Shown here: in pieces, positions 1 to 11,799 of the stretch
Numbering within the stretch: position 1 is the first letter of the stretch
Layout of the letters: each line of letters starts with the position of its first letter
Translations under genes and position numbers: made by a program
DNA from: Pycnopodia helianthoides
Taxonomy: Eukaryota; Echinodermata; Asteroidea; Forcipulatida; Asteriidae
Direction of reading: 5' to 3'
NCBI GenBank assembly: GCA_032158295.1
Contig: CM063247.1
Span: forward strand, 18,204,875-18,268,874
Length of the DNA: 64,000 nucleotides
Notes under the pieces: model-generated
The model's database searches: none
What the model saw: the letters and a program-made list of their open reading frames with translations, nothing else
Told to the model about the DNA's origin: nothing

Positions 1-1159
1 AAATTGGTAAATCTGTCAGTACCTTGTAAATCTGTCAGGTAATGTCCCTTGTTGTCAAAAAAACACTTGAAAACGGCGTTTTTTGTCATTTTTAAGTTAG
101 ACGCATATTAAGACCCCTGCCAAATACCCATCAAAGGTGTGATTGGTCTATCTTCATAATATGTCACACATATGCACCTAGTTTATAACCAAATGAAATA
201 TAAAAGCAATCAGACATTTCACATAGGCACTAGGGGGTCTCAAAAATGACAAAAAGTCATTGTGCATGCCAATATGTTGGTTTTTAAAGACCTACATGTA
301 CAATGTAACCCTTGATATGCAAATGAGCTGTGCTACTTTTGACAGTAGATTCTAGTTGATGGGATACCAGATACCCTGTATATTAATTTGTAGCTACATA
401 TCTTCTCTCCATTTGTAGATATAAGCATCTAAAAATGCTCGAAAACACACAAAATATCAATTTGAAGGGGCGGGGCTTAATTTTTTGGGGGTCATATCTC
501 AGAAATGCCAAGGAGTAGGACTCTAAAATTTTGTGTGTGTTCAGGGCACCCATAGAGGATTGTTTAAAAAAAAATTAGCAAAATCTGAGACGGAGCCTGC
601 CAACCCATCAGGTGATACGGGGGTAACACATCCGGGGGTGTAGTGATGGTCTAGTAATTATTATGCAAAAAGCAATAATAAGCCGTGGGATGACACCCGC
701 CCTCTGTTGTTTTGTAAGTGCTAAATACATCTTACCTGTATCATAATGGAATGGTCGAAACACGGTTTTTAGGCCAAGATGGCGTCCGACCACACTCTGT
801 GTATTTTCGTGTTTTTTTCTGGTAAAAAATTTGGACTTTTCGTGAAGTTATGCCATTGCATTTTTGTTAATATTACATAGTACACATATTTCTAATAAAT
901 CCTTGGTTTATTTGCTGGTTTTAAGGTATCTGAAACTTGTTGTCGGCGTGTTGTCGGCACTCTGGACTTGTTGTCGGCGTGTTGTCGGCTTTTAGTAGGA
1001 CCCCTCCAATAGTGGTACCAATAATGGAGGTAGAAAATACAAACAGTTTGAGTTTATTAACCCTCTTGCTGTCTGACCATTCAATACCATTCACTGTGGT
1101 TTTGAATGATATAAACTATGCCAGCCTGCAATTTGATATACCATGAGGGAATGCATGTA
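1..1159. other. Non-coding left edge, presumed smc5 intron 1
   Basis: No exon-like open frame with splice signals was found here on either strand. The smc5 first exon lies to the right on the minus strand, so this stretch is most simply part of its first intron, which runs beyond the window edge. A short direct repeat built on TTGTTGTCGGC occurs around 938-988. Otherwise I see nothing in it. Confidence 0.4.
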
Positions 1160-1559
1160 CGTTGTACATACTCCTAGAATTATGAGGTTCCATGAACCTC
1201 ATAGAGGTCCATGTACAAACTACAATACAAAACTTTTTTTCATTTACGTTTCTGCACCTGGAGTTCTCATTTGAAATCGGATCTCGCCAAAATTAGGCTC
1301 TACGTGTTCCTTGGAATCTCATTGAGCGTTGCATGGGTCAAGAAAATCCACTCCGCAAATTTAAAATTGTTAAAAAGCAATAAATTCTTACCGTCATTCC
1401 CAGTCCTCTTCAAACAGTGTGAGTGTTATAACAAATATGGCGCTGGAGTCACATGATGTGTGTACAAAACCAACCTACAGTTGCCGGGACCAGCGTTGCT
1501 GCGCGCGGAGTACCAGTTTGTTCGGTAGACCTTTGCGAGCGCAGCAAGCGCCATATTTG

Positions 1560-3682
1560 TAGGGACAGAAATGGGAAATTTCAAACTGCTTGCAAGCATC
1601 TTTGATTGATGTATTTCAAACAGTTGGACAATTCTGAGTCATTTGCCACTTGAATGGATGAAATCGGTCCAGGGGTTCCAGAGTTATGGTCCAGTAAGTT
1701 TGGACGATATTCATTTTGTCCGTTACATTTCTCAATTGGATTTTTGGTAAAACCCTGTAGTCAAAATGCACTGTTTATGCTTCACAAAGAAAGTAAACAA
1801 AGTAGTAAACAAATTGTTTTGGGCTTAACTTTGCATTGGAAGTTAATTACTTTCCAATTTTTTTCACTTTGGATAGTAATGACACATAACTTTTCAACGG
1901 CAGAGTTTGATAATTAACCGACGCTAATTAGATTAAATTACGTTGTCATGGAAACAAAGATAATATTCAAAAATGTGTTAATGCCCTTCAACCATCAAGT
2001 ATGATTAACTAAGATCAAACAAAGTAATTTATATTACAGCACATCTAACAATACACAATTTTGAAAACAGTTTTTAAAAATTGTGTCAAGTTAATTAGTT
2101 ATTCAAGTTTTAATTTGTTTACCAAAAATCGGCAAATCACTTGTTAAGAAACGAAGCAGTAAACAATTTGAAACGTCCATAACTTTTCATTCCAATACAG
2201 TGCAGACTTGATTTTTTTTTTTACTGAAGTGCTATTACAGCAGAGTATTATATCTTCTATCACAATTAATTAACATTCAGCTCTTCCCCTGTTCTTAGAA
2301 GGTAAGTTAGCTTCACTAGGAAGCGGAGATGGCACAGCATTTTCATCCAGATCACCAGCCAGAAGAAGAGTCAGCTGCAAATAAGGGACGACCGAATGCT
2401 CGTTTAGTTCAAGCTCATTTCTAGTCATGTCTGGTGCATATGGATGATGGACTAAATTAACTCTTCCACAGGCCACCATTCCAATAAGGAGGCAAATCAT
2501 CACACCGACTGATGGTCCTGACACATAAACTGCCACTTGTTGCCAGCTTTCCCTTGATGATTGGATGGAGGCACTTTGAAAAGACCTACTCTCAGCAGCT
2601 ATTTTAACTGAAACAGGCATTCTGAATATGAAAGAGAATTAAAAAAAAGGGCAAAATAATTAGCAAACAGTCTGTTGATATTTGAAACTACAGTAAATAA
2701 ATAAATATTAAAAATGTTCATCTTTTGCTTTTTCTGTGTGTTTTCTGCCCCCCTCTCTCTCTCCTTTCCATCTCTTTTTATGTGTCTTTTGTTGTCATTT
2801 TTTAGCCTTCAAAAAAGATGCTTGAAACATTAGGCCATAATTAATAAACTATTTTTGTAGATAAAACCGTTTAAAAGAAAAACTTTCATCATAAATTAAC
2901 ATCATCAAAAGTAAGCTTAATCTGATCAGCCTTTAGAAAAAGAAAGAAAAACAAAATTTAACATGAAACAGAGCAACATATATAAACCTCAATATACAGA
3001 TTTAGCTACCTAGCAAATCCATAACTTAAAAAAAAAAAATAATAAAATAAATTATAATTAAAAGAATATTTTATTTTTTAATAACAATTAACATTAGTCA
3101 CCCCTGTACATTATACTTAGAATTAGTTGAAACATTAAAAAGGAACAATGTAGTCCCCTTCTTTTTCAATTAGAAACGTTTTAAAGCCCAACAAAATGTC
3201 CGCTAAAATTGTTGCACACAGCGTGTGCTTGCGGAAACCCTACCGGGGCTTCACGCAGTGTGACGGCGGTGAGTTACACGGACCGCTTCGCTACATTCTG
3301 ACCGCTTGTGCGCGAGTGTGCTCGTAAGCACACATAAAGTAACAAGTTTGATGGACAGTTTGAACCTTAAAATAATCAATTTTCAGACTTAGTTTTATTT
3401 TGGTCGTGTATAAACATTTAAATTTCAAAAAAAAAATACTCACCAATTTGTAGACTCAACAAAACAAAAGAAAAAATTGACGATTTCGATCGGAGTTTTC
3501 GTCGATGGTCTGCTTGGCTTTGCTGCTTCACATGGATCGCTTGGGCACCCACTTTTACCCACAATTCTTTGCGGTACAAAGTTTTTTTGGCTAGCATGAA
3601 AAATGGTTGAGCTGAACCAAATTTTGTACAGCGTATCACGGCATGCGCAAAAGGGATTCGCGGGGGTCCGTTTCGGTCCCTA
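1560..3682. mobile_element. Nested DNA transposon inside the foldback element
   Basis: Compared with the short foldback copy at 16908-17561, the long copy is interrupted here. The inserted block starts TAGGGACAGAAATGG and ends with the near inverse CCGTTTCGGTCCCTA. It is flanked by a 7-bp duplication ATATTTG (1553-1559 and 3683-3689). The TAGGG terminus fits the hAT-like YARNG rule, but the duplication is 7 bp rather than the usual 8, so the superfamily is open. It carries a minus-strand ORF at 2270-2620 and no recognisable transposase. Confidence 0.75.
2270..2620 (-). CDS. Unrecognised 116-aa ORF in the nested transposon
   Basis: The frame opens with an ATG one base after a good splice acceptor (a pyrimidine-rich tract ending TTCATATTCAG), so it may be a coding exon following an untranslated first exon. 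A candidate donor (ATTG followed by GTGAGT) lies on the same strand near 3445. The product has a Ser-rich start, one hydrophobic segment around residues 36-50 (VGVMICLLIGMVACG) that could be a membrane span, and an acidic C-terminal part. I do not recognise the family and no catalytic motif is visible. It could be a captured host fragment carried by the transposon, or chance. Confidence 0.3.
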   Translation of the reverse strand: MPVSVKIAAESRSFQSASIQSSRESWQQVAVYVSGPSVGVMICLLIGMVACGRVNLVHHPYAPDMTRNELELNEHSVVPYLQLTLLLAGDLDENAVPSPLPSEANLPSKNRGRAEC

Positions 3683-4115
3683 ATATTTGTTATAACACTC
3701 ACACTGTTTGAAGAGGACTGGGAATGACGGTAAGAATTTATTGCTTTTTAACAATTTTAAATTTGCGGAGTGGATTTTCTTGACCCATGCAACGCTCAAT
3801 GAGATTCCAAGGAACACGTAGAGCCTAATTTTGGCGAGATCCGATTTCAAATGAGAACTCCAGGTGCAGAAACGTAAATGAAAAAAAGTTTTGTATTGTA
3901 GTTTGTACATGGACCTCTATGAGGTTCATGGAACCTCATAATTCTAGGAGTACGTTGTACACAGTACACCAGTTAGTTCTGTGCACAGTTGTGCCACCGT
4001 ACAGTACACACAACCTTGGCAGTCGAATGGTTTCAAATGGTTGGTCAACTCACTGGAAAATATTGCCAAGAGTCACTGACAGTAGGAGGGTTAATGACAT
4101 GAATGAGTTACTTAC

Positions 4116-4324
4116 ACAAAGTTTTCCATCAGAATCCGCACAACCGATCCTTCCACATAACCCTTTGAGTTTTCAGCTGTCGGTGCAATCTGCCCACTGC
4201 TACCACTGGCACTGCTGATGTCCCTGGTGGTGACTCCATTAACCAACGTAGATTCATTTCGACTGCGGTTCCTCCCCGACAGCTCATGAGAACTTCGTAT
4301 GTTCCTTCTACTTGTTGTCGACAT
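4116..4324 (-). CDS. smc5: SMC5 first coding exon (partial gene)
   Basis: This 209-nt exon starts at the ATG at 4324. It encodes a Ser/Arg-rich tail of about 50 residues and then VEGSVVRILMENF, which matches the start of the SMC5 ATPase head just before the Walker A exon. It ends at a clean donor (GTAAGT, 4115-4110) in phase 2. SMC5 pairs with SMC6 in the nuclear SMC5/6 complex, which works in recombination repair and restraint of extrachromosomal DNA. The Walker A exon is not in the window, so intron 1 exceeds 4.1 kb and contains the foldback element. An in-frame GTG lies upstream, but the ATG is preferred. Confidence 0.82.
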
Positions 4325-5116
4325 CTTTTTTATATTAATCACCCAGTATCAACTATTCCCTTTCCTGTGTCATGCCAGAAAAGAGCGTGAAAACACCAGT
4401 TGCTTTTTCGCGGCACAAATTACGACGTTTTTAATATCCGAGCATGTTTGGTGTCATTATTTTGGAATGTTCAACTTTCATAATGGGTAAAAAAAGATTT
4501 TGGCGAGATTTTCGAGATTGGTACGATATCATTTTACAAACCTTGGTAATGTACTTGCATTTGTATGAAAAATTACCACTTAATATCTTAAATTTAAAAT
4601 TGTGATTTACAGTTTCATCTGCAAATAAAATCAAATTTCGTTTTTTAAAGATGAAAATAACATGCACTCCGTTCTAATACCACCAAAACAAAAATAGTAC
4701 AGTCGAAGAGGTCAACCAGCTATTTTTTTTTTACGTATGAAGGAGGTTACAAGAGAATGCAAAAGCCCGCATGGTCCTAGGAAAAATAATTACAGAAAAC
4801 AATGCTTCATTTTTGACAACACAAAATCAAACCCATCCATGCGCTGCTATGCTAGAGCATGCAGTGTTGGGACTCTGGCCGATGCTGTGGGATTGAGCAG
4901 TTTTTGTGGGTCATGGAGGAGGGTAAAGTTTTATGTCTTACAACTGAACCATTAGGGAAACATTTCCTTATCCTGCCACCACTTTTTCATTCGTTATGAA
5001 ATAATACTAAATAGTATCTATCTAATTCACTCAAATGAGATATTTATTTTGGTAATAATAATGAGTGGGACAAAAGTGGTAGGTAGAACTCAGAAGCATG
5101 GAGGTACCACATACCT
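4325..5116. other. smc5 5' flank
   Basis: This is the sequence upstream of the smc5 start on the minus strand and should hold its promoter and 5' UTR. No TATA box or CpG-rich block stands out. Short ORFs here have no recognisable content. Confidence 0.35.
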
Positions 5117-5243
5117 CCATGGTAGACCCAGTTACTGCCATACTGGGGCGCTGTACTCCTTTTTCGAAAATTTTGACGTTTATCGTCGTCAAAATTTTCG
5201 AAAAAGGAGTACAGCGCCCCAGTAACTGGGTCTACCTCCATGG
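5117..5243. repeat. Long near-perfect hairpin
   Basis: Two arms of about 60 bp (5117-5178 and 5186-5243) are inverted copies around a loop of a few bases. The arms share the blocks GGGGCGCTGTACTCC and TTTTCGAAAATTTTGACG and both end in CCATGG. A few bases (CTGCCAT) occur only in the left arm. It is either a palindromic MITE or one arm copied by a template switch. Confidence 0.75.
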
Positions 5244-5410
5244 ATGGATTGGTAGAAGGATACGGAAATTTGTCCCCCCTTCTTTTTCAAATAACGGCAC
5301 ATTGTCATTGGCAGTGGATATACAGCCAGTACCATCTTAAACTCACAGTGACTGGTTTTTGTACTTTTTTTTACCATGACAATTGTTACTAACTACTACT
5401 ACTCAGTGTT

Positions 5411-6570
5411 GTATAACTCGAGTCCAAGACTCGAGTCCGTCTCGAGTCACAATTTCTGTGACTCGGACTTGACTCGAGTCACGTCTGCAAAAGACTCGGA
5501 CTTGACTATCATGACTCGGACTTGTCCCCGAGGACTCGTGACTTGCGAGTCACGTATTTTCACAAACAATACCTTTTTAAATATTAAAAACAATTCTGAT
5601 GATCCGAGTGCACATAGAGGAATATTAACGTCTAGCACAACAAATAAGTACATTGTTGTATGGTGTTGCAGTGTTCGTGATTATTGTGTAGTAAAAGGCC
5701 ATGTACGTACAGCGCGTGTATGTTCGATTCGTATGTTCAATACGCATAATAACACTGAGATGCACGACACCAATATCAATGCTGGTATTCTGTCAACGTT
5801 AACACCATAGCCACTGCTTGTGCTTGATGCATATTACCAGGGAAATGGCATGTCTGGTACCTGTAAAACACAGTCTGCATATTGCACTGTGATGGATGTG
5901 TGTTGTTTGCACCAGTTTCCACACATGGTCGACACAAACGCACGCACACCCACACACACGACGTCATGTTTGGTCATGAAAATTTTTTTATCAGGTAGGC
6001 AGCCAACAAGTTCTGCCGTTCCACCCTGTATTGTTTCCTTTGGTTACACCAACTTTAGCAAAAATGTTGAGACCTCAAAATCGAGTGCTGTGTGCAAATT
6101 TTTGCAAGCGCAAAATTAAAGAAAAGGACCGGCACAACTTTAAATTTTAAGAATTTTAGGATTTAAATGATTTTTTTCTCTTCAAAATAACCAATACTGA
6201 TTTATTTATTTCAGAAAGGCAGGTAGCCAACAAGTTTTATGGTTCAGAGAAAGTTTCTTTAAACCATAAAACTTGTTGGCTACCAACCTTTCTGAAATAA
6301 ATAAATCAGTATATAATTGGGTATTTTGAAGAGAAAAAAAAATCATTTGAAACCCTTAAAAGTTTTTCGGGATAAGGGGCAAGGAGTAAACCTAAAATAA
6401 AATTGTAACTGCAGGTACAGAACTTTGTTTAAATTAAATGTGTAAATCATTTCTGATTCTTATTTTACGACATTTGGTTTGCAATCAATATTTAAACAAG
6501 TGACTCGTGACTCGGACTCGGACAAAGTGACTCGTGACTCGGACTCGGACCAAATGACTCGGACTTGCAA
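5411..6570. mobile_element. GACTCG-rich repeat element, probably non-autonomous
   Basis: Clusters of GACTCG/CGAGTC hexamers occur at both ends (5416-5560 and 6497-6570), enclosing about 0.9 kb with a palindrome at 6168-6346. Clustered subterminal hexamers are typical of transposase-binding ends. The left flank contains CAGTGTTGTA, which resembles a hAT terminus, but I could not find its inverse at the right end, so the boundaries are uncertain. Confidence 0.5.
6168..6346. repeat. Imperfect palindrome of about 180 bp
   Basis: The left arm runs from TTTTTTTCTCTTCAAAATA through AACAAGTTTTATGG. The right arm returns with CCATAAAACTTGTTGGCTAC and ends TATTTTGAAGAG. The arms are separated by about 20 bp. 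The palindrome sits in the middle of the GACTCG-flanked segment. Confidence 0.75.
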
Positions 6571-6599
6571 ACGTTCATGTCAGTGGAGCTCATCCCAGT

Positions 6600-7742
6600 T
6601 CATAATATGTTGAGTGCAATAACAGGGATTGGCACAATGCACAGACCACAGATTGTGCACAGTGTTGAGTAGTGAGCCACCCAATCTGCAGATTGAGCAT
6701 ATTTAGGCCATGTGAATGAAAGTTTTAGATGTGAGTCCGGATCTTTTTCAAATGGCATGAGGCTTTTTATGCCCATGTGTGTGGTGTGCCCTTAATGCAC
6801 ATGCCTACTTATGGGGTACTTTACAAAATGGAACAATGCTACCCCACAAGGTTTTCTTTCCTCTACCCCTAAAGAGGATTTCTTAAGGGAAAGGAATTAT
6901 AATAGAACAACACTGGAAGGCCGTGGTACATGTAACTGCCTTGCATACTTGTAACTTTAGCCTACTTTATTTGAAACCCAATTTCATAATGTATATTTGA
7001 CTGCTGGCAAATATCTATATTATCAGCATTGTGATTAGAAAAGCCCATGTTACTGTATATCGGAAAGGTCACACTGTCACTGCCACTGTGGTTTTCTTTA
7101 ATCTTTCTTTCTTTCTTATCAGACTAATTTATGAATTATAACATCAAGATGGCACCTGAACAGTGATGTTATGATGCGTCATTCCATCAATCAAAGTTTA
7201 ATACCCCCGGTATTTGAACAAATCATAACTTCTGAACCAAACATTGGATTCTTTACAATTAATACATGTACATCATCGGAAAGATCTTGACGTCGTTAAC
7301 AAATGTTACAAAGACATGAACCCAACTTGATTCTGTCTTCCAGTTCAAACTGTCATACTAATTCTAGGTTGAAAGGTAAATTTACATCATCATTTGACGA
7401 CATCGTCATTTAATGACATTGGATGTCATCATCATTCATGAACATTGTTCTTTGTAGAATTTCTAGTTACTTCTGTATTATTGACTTTGTTTTGACTGCA
7501 GTGAATGGAAACCCAAACATTGGTGGCAAGTTTTAAACTAAAAGCTCTCAAGATGATGTAGTTTTCATGGTTTTCTTGCAAGACAGCAGAAGCACCCCAT
7601 TCATCTGTTCATAAACTGTAAAGGGACATCTGTATCTGTCTGTATAAGATCTGTATCAGCTGCTCTTGCAAGACGGCATCCTGCTAGAGTTGTACATGTA
7701 TGTGCAGGGTCAGGAGGAGCACTAGGTAAGAGAATAGCCAGG
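6600..7742. other. No gene recognised
   Basis: No convincing exon is seen on either strand. A run of ATGATG/GACATC-like short repeats lies around 7380-7440. The segment is upstream of the gene at 7743 and may hold its promoter or 5' UTR. Confidence 0.3.
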
Positions 7743-10700
7743 ATGGAGCAAGTAGCTGAACATGTTGCACAAGAACTGCTAGAGATGAATAGTCAAGCCA
7801 GACTAGCAAGTACATGTACGACAGCTTACCTGAAAGAATCAGAAGCTCAAGTAGAGATTCTTCAGCTTCAAGCTCAAACTGATCAGGTGCAGAAATCAAC
7901 AATCTTGTCAACACAAGAATTGAGTATCCATGGTAGCCTGGCAACGCAGTTACTCAATAACATCACAAGCATGGCAAGGTTGCAGCATGAACCTAAACAA
8001 TTGATTCCAGCTCAATCGTCGCAACAACAGACCTCCAGGCCACCTTCAACTACAGACCATCCATCTTTTGGTTTTCATGGGAACAGCAGCAATGTCAGTT
8101 TTCATGACAACAGAAACTCCAATTTCAGTGACACACATAATCATGACATCATCATGAACCCGGATTTGATAGAAATCAATAAGAACCAAACACATGTTAC
8201 AGAAACAAACGGTCAAAATGCTGATGTTTTAGCTGAAGATCCGCTCCCTACCTTGTTTTATGTCAAGACGCTGGAGGAGGCCAATGAGGCTGTTCATAAT
8301 TTTGAGAAAGAAACAGGAACCAAGTACACCTGTTATAAAAATACAGCAGGATTTGGAAATACTGGTAAATAATCTTGACTTAGTTTGAGAACTGATTTGA
8401 AAAGGGGGACAGGCCTAATACTTCATGAAGGTAATGGAAGCAATAACCACGATGCCCTTGGTCATTGCCTTAGGGCATAGGACCCCTAAAATGACCAGTA
8501 GAATTTCAGGACTCCCTCTTAAGGGAGCCCAAAAATCAAGAAAAAAGCCTTGCCCAAACAAGAATGAAGTATCAGGCCATTTGTTGAGATACTAATAAAA
8601 ATATGCTTTTTCAAGAGTCGCTTTTTATTGTCTTCATAATTATTGGCATTGACATCAATGAACAAATCAATGACATCAATTACAAAAGAAAAACACTTCT
8701 TGTTTCCTTGGTTGTAAATTGTGAAAAAAGTAGAAAAATTGCACAATGGCAAACAAGTGTATTTTATTAATATCCCTGCATTTTCAAATAACACTAATTG
8801 GGAAACCCCCAAGGCCCCATCTGGGGGTTACTTACACAGGACACAAAGTGTATCAATATGATATAGTGAGTTCATATTTTGCTGACTGTTCTTTTTACCC
8901 AGCATTAATATTTTCTCCCCTCTTTCTCTCTACGATAAATACAAAGTGGAAAACCCACAAGATTTACTTCGAAGAGAGGTCAGTGGATCTTTGTGCTTTG
9001 GGATTCCTTATGATGGGATTCTTTTGTAAACATCGGTAAGAAGGTCATGGACTGGAATATGCATGATCGTGTGTAGCAGCTAAGAGAAATACAGGAAGTC
9101 ATGTAAGTATGTCAACTACAAAGCTTTCTCGATAGAGAACTATTGATTCTCTCATTGTAAAAGGATTTCATCAGGCTGACAGGTTCTGATTGGGTACCAA
9201 TTGTATCCCATTTGGAGAATGATTTCAATCAGGCTGACAGGTTTCTGTGGGTACTATTCATATCTCATGGAGAAAGGATTTTAATAGGTGACAGGTTTCT
9301 TTTGGGTACCATTCTATATAATTCTCATTTGAGAAGGATTTTATCGCTGACAGTTTTCTGTTTGGGTACAATTCATATTCTCATTTGGAACAAAGGATTT
9401 TAATTCAGGTGATCATGGTCTTTGTGGGTTTGGGTCCATTTATGATTCCTTTCATCGGAGAAGCAGGATGTGAATAGGCTGATCGTGTGTTTCTAGTATT
9501 GTTGTCACCATTCATACTAATTCCTCATTTGGAAAAGGATTTCAATCAGGCTGACAGGTTTTCTGTTTGGGTACCATTGTATCCCATTTGGAGAAAATGA
9601 TTTAATCAGGCTGACAGGTTTTCTGTTTGGGTACATTCATATTCTCATTTGGAGAAAGGATTTTAATCAGGCTGACAGGTTTTCTGTTTGGGTACCATTC
9701 ATATAATTCTCATTTGGAGAAAGGATTTTAATCAGGCTGACAGGTTTTCTGTTTGGGTACCAATTCATATTCTCATTTGGAGAAAGGATTTTAATCAGGC
9801 TGACAGGTTTTCTGTTTGGGTACCATTCATATTCTCATTTGGAGAAAGGATTTTAATCAGGCTGACAGGTTTTCTGTTTGGGTACCATTCATATAATTCT
9901 CATTTGGAGAAAGGATTTTAATCAGGCTGACAGGTTTTCTGTTTGGGTACCATTCATATTCTCATTTGGAGAAAGGATTTTAACCAGGCTGACAGGTTTT
10001 CTGTTTGGGTACCATTCATATTCTCATTTGGAGAAAGGATTTTAATCAGGCTGACAGGTTTTCTGTTTGGGTACCATTCATATTCTCATTTGGAGAAAGA
10101 TTTTAATCAGGCTGACAGGTTTTCTGTTTGGGTACCATTCATATTCTCATTTGGAGAAAGGATTCAGTCAAACCTACAGATTTCCCAGGTTGTGACTTTG
10201 ATTGCCATCATCAAGTGAAAAGGTTATCAATCAGGCTGACAGTGTGTCAGGAAAGTTTGATTGTCAAAGTGTGAACCAAAATAGTAGGCATTGTTCTTGT
10301 GAAATCATCTTCTAAAATATATTTGTCATACTCAATACTGCAAAGCAGTAGTTTGCTGGCTACATTCACTTGACACTCGCAGAACTTTAAATGTCTGTCA
10401 TTTTTCATTTGTAGTTAATACCCCTCTATTATAAGAGTAGTATAAACACATTGTAGTTCAGCATGTATTGTTCAATTCAACTCTTTATTGTCATTGATAA
10501 TACAAGTTGTGCTTTATACTTTGTCATTATATTTAAAATTTATGGACATGTTGTCCAAATTAGTCCATGTAATGATGCTTGTGTTTTCATTGCTTTTTGT
10601 ATGACAGCTGTCAGATGTAACAATAAGAAGAAGACCATTAGCTCAAGAGCGCACCAAGAAAAGAAAATGTAAAGCCCAGGTCCGCATGAAAGAAATCTTC

Positions 10701-11390
10701 AAATACCCAGAATTTAAGGTAATCTAACAAAAGGTGCCTAAAATGTTTGTTAGTTATAAAGGGTTTCTCAAGGCAATATGGGCCAATTTCATGGCACTGC
10801 GTAATGCATAGATTCCTGCGATTTATGGTGCCCCATAAGCGTAGAATTCCACGGTAAGCGGAGCCTTGAAATTGGGCTCTGGTTGTTGACTGCCTACACA
10901 CAATGTATATATTTGCTAAACTGTTGGGGGGGGGGGGCTAAGGGACTTGGCATAGCTTACCTTTAGGGTATAGCCACATTTATTTGCATGCCATGCATGC
11001 TAAACAAACAAACTTGATCTATGAAATATATTTACTACAAACACATTAAACCTTGTGTTTTATTTTAGATTAAAGACGAAAGTTCTACTTTATTCAAATA
11101 AACTATTAATGGTAAAAATACTAATGCTTTGTTGCCTCCTTTTTCGACAGATCTCTGTTGACTCAACCTCTAGGAAAAAGAAAGTCAATTTGTCCATAGC
11201 TCTTAGGGAGGCCCTCAAGAGTGGATCAGCAAAGGGTGAAAAAAGAATCTATATTCAGTTGCCAAGACTATCTGATCACAAGAATCATCTGCTGGGAGAG
11301 GATGCTGTCAAAGAGGTTGGTGTATTGGAAAAAGGCATCTATAGAATTGCAAAAAATGAGGCTGGAAAATGCAGAATTTGTGACAGATAG
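7743..11390 (+). CDS. Three-exon gene, weakly CARF/ALS2CR8-like
   Basis: Proposed exons are 7743-8364, 10615-10718 and 11151-11390. Phases agree (1 then 0), each intron has GT-AG ends, and the product is about 321 aa. The first 75 residues look helical. A Ser/Gln/Asn-rich linker follows. Then come a block with ETGTKYTCYK and GFG spanning the first junction, a basic stretch with KKRKCKAQ, and YIQLPRLSDHKNHLLGED. The LP..DH..H..G pattern recalls CARF-like proteins (ALS2CR8 family, calcium-responsive transcription regulators), from memory only. The frame ends early for that family, so a further exon may be missing. The start is the first in-frame ATG; an upstream exon cannot be excluded. The next coding exon downstream is urad copy 1 on the same strand. 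Confidence 0.5.
9150..10165 (+). repeat. Minisatellite, unit about 62 bp
   Basis: At least fifteen tandem units contain TCTCATTTGGAGAAAGGATT, AATCAGGCTGACAGG and TTCTGTTTGGGTACCATTC. Units are diverged at the left end and nearly identical from about 9600 on. This suggests recent amplification from the right-hand part. It lies in intron 1 of the gene at 7743. ORFs across it are artefacts of the repeat. Confidence 0.9.
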
Positions 11391-11412
11391 TTTCCATATA
11401 GCTACAGTTTAA

Positions 11413-11799
11413 AGGAACATTACAGAATTGGTTTTTGCTAACGAAACAGTTGCTGGCAGTGTAACATTTTATGTAATCCACCATATACATAAACTGACAA
11501 ACCTGTAGAAGTTTGAGATCGATCGGCCATCTAGGTCACGAGAAAATAGTGAAAAACCGATTACACATTTGCATCGGATTTCATACAGATTCAAAAAATG
11601 AATAAAATGCTCATTGAGCGATAAACTCCAATCGTAAACTTAGTTTATTCATTTCTCATCAAATATGGCGTTTCAGACAGAAATATTTCAAGGGATGTTT
11701 TCTACTACCATCAACATTAGACCGTGTAATTTTTATGTAAATCTGTGATCAAAAAGTATATTTTACAAGTTTTTTTCTTACCAATTCTGTAATGTTCCT
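11413..11799. mobile_element. TTAA-flanked MITE, copy 1
   Basis: This 387-bp element has inverted termini starting AGGAACATTACAGAATTGG and ending with the inverse. It is flanked on both sides by TTAA (11409-11412 and 11800-11803). TTAA target duplication is the hallmark of piggyBac-type elements and also of Kolobok. It has no coding capacity. Confidence 0.85.

Larger units (their letters stand above)
1169..3952. mobile_element. Foldback (long inverted repeat) transposon, long copy
   Basis: Two arms of about 270 bp (1169-1438 and 3683-3952) are near-perfect inverted repeats beginning TACTCCTAGAATTATGAGG. The element is flanked by a 9-bp direct duplication, CGTTGTACA, at 1160-1168 and 3953-3961. 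A second copy at 16908-17561 has the same ends and its own 9-bp duplication, which fixes the boundaries. Long arms with a 9-bp target duplication fit foldback or Mutator-like (MULE) non-autonomous elements. No transposase is visible. The extra length over the short copy is a nested element at 1560-3682. The insertion lies in smc5 intron 1, about 160 bp past the exon 1 donor. Confidence 0.85.

Noticed and set aside
1211..1456. 81-aa ORF that recurs at 3680-3910, 16950-17195 and 17214-17519
   Set aside because: It lies in the arms of the foldback transposon, so its recurrence reflects the repeat and not a gene family.
9688..10218. ORFs with repeated GTIHILIWRKDFNQADRF
   Set aside because: They are translations of the 62-bp minisatellite.
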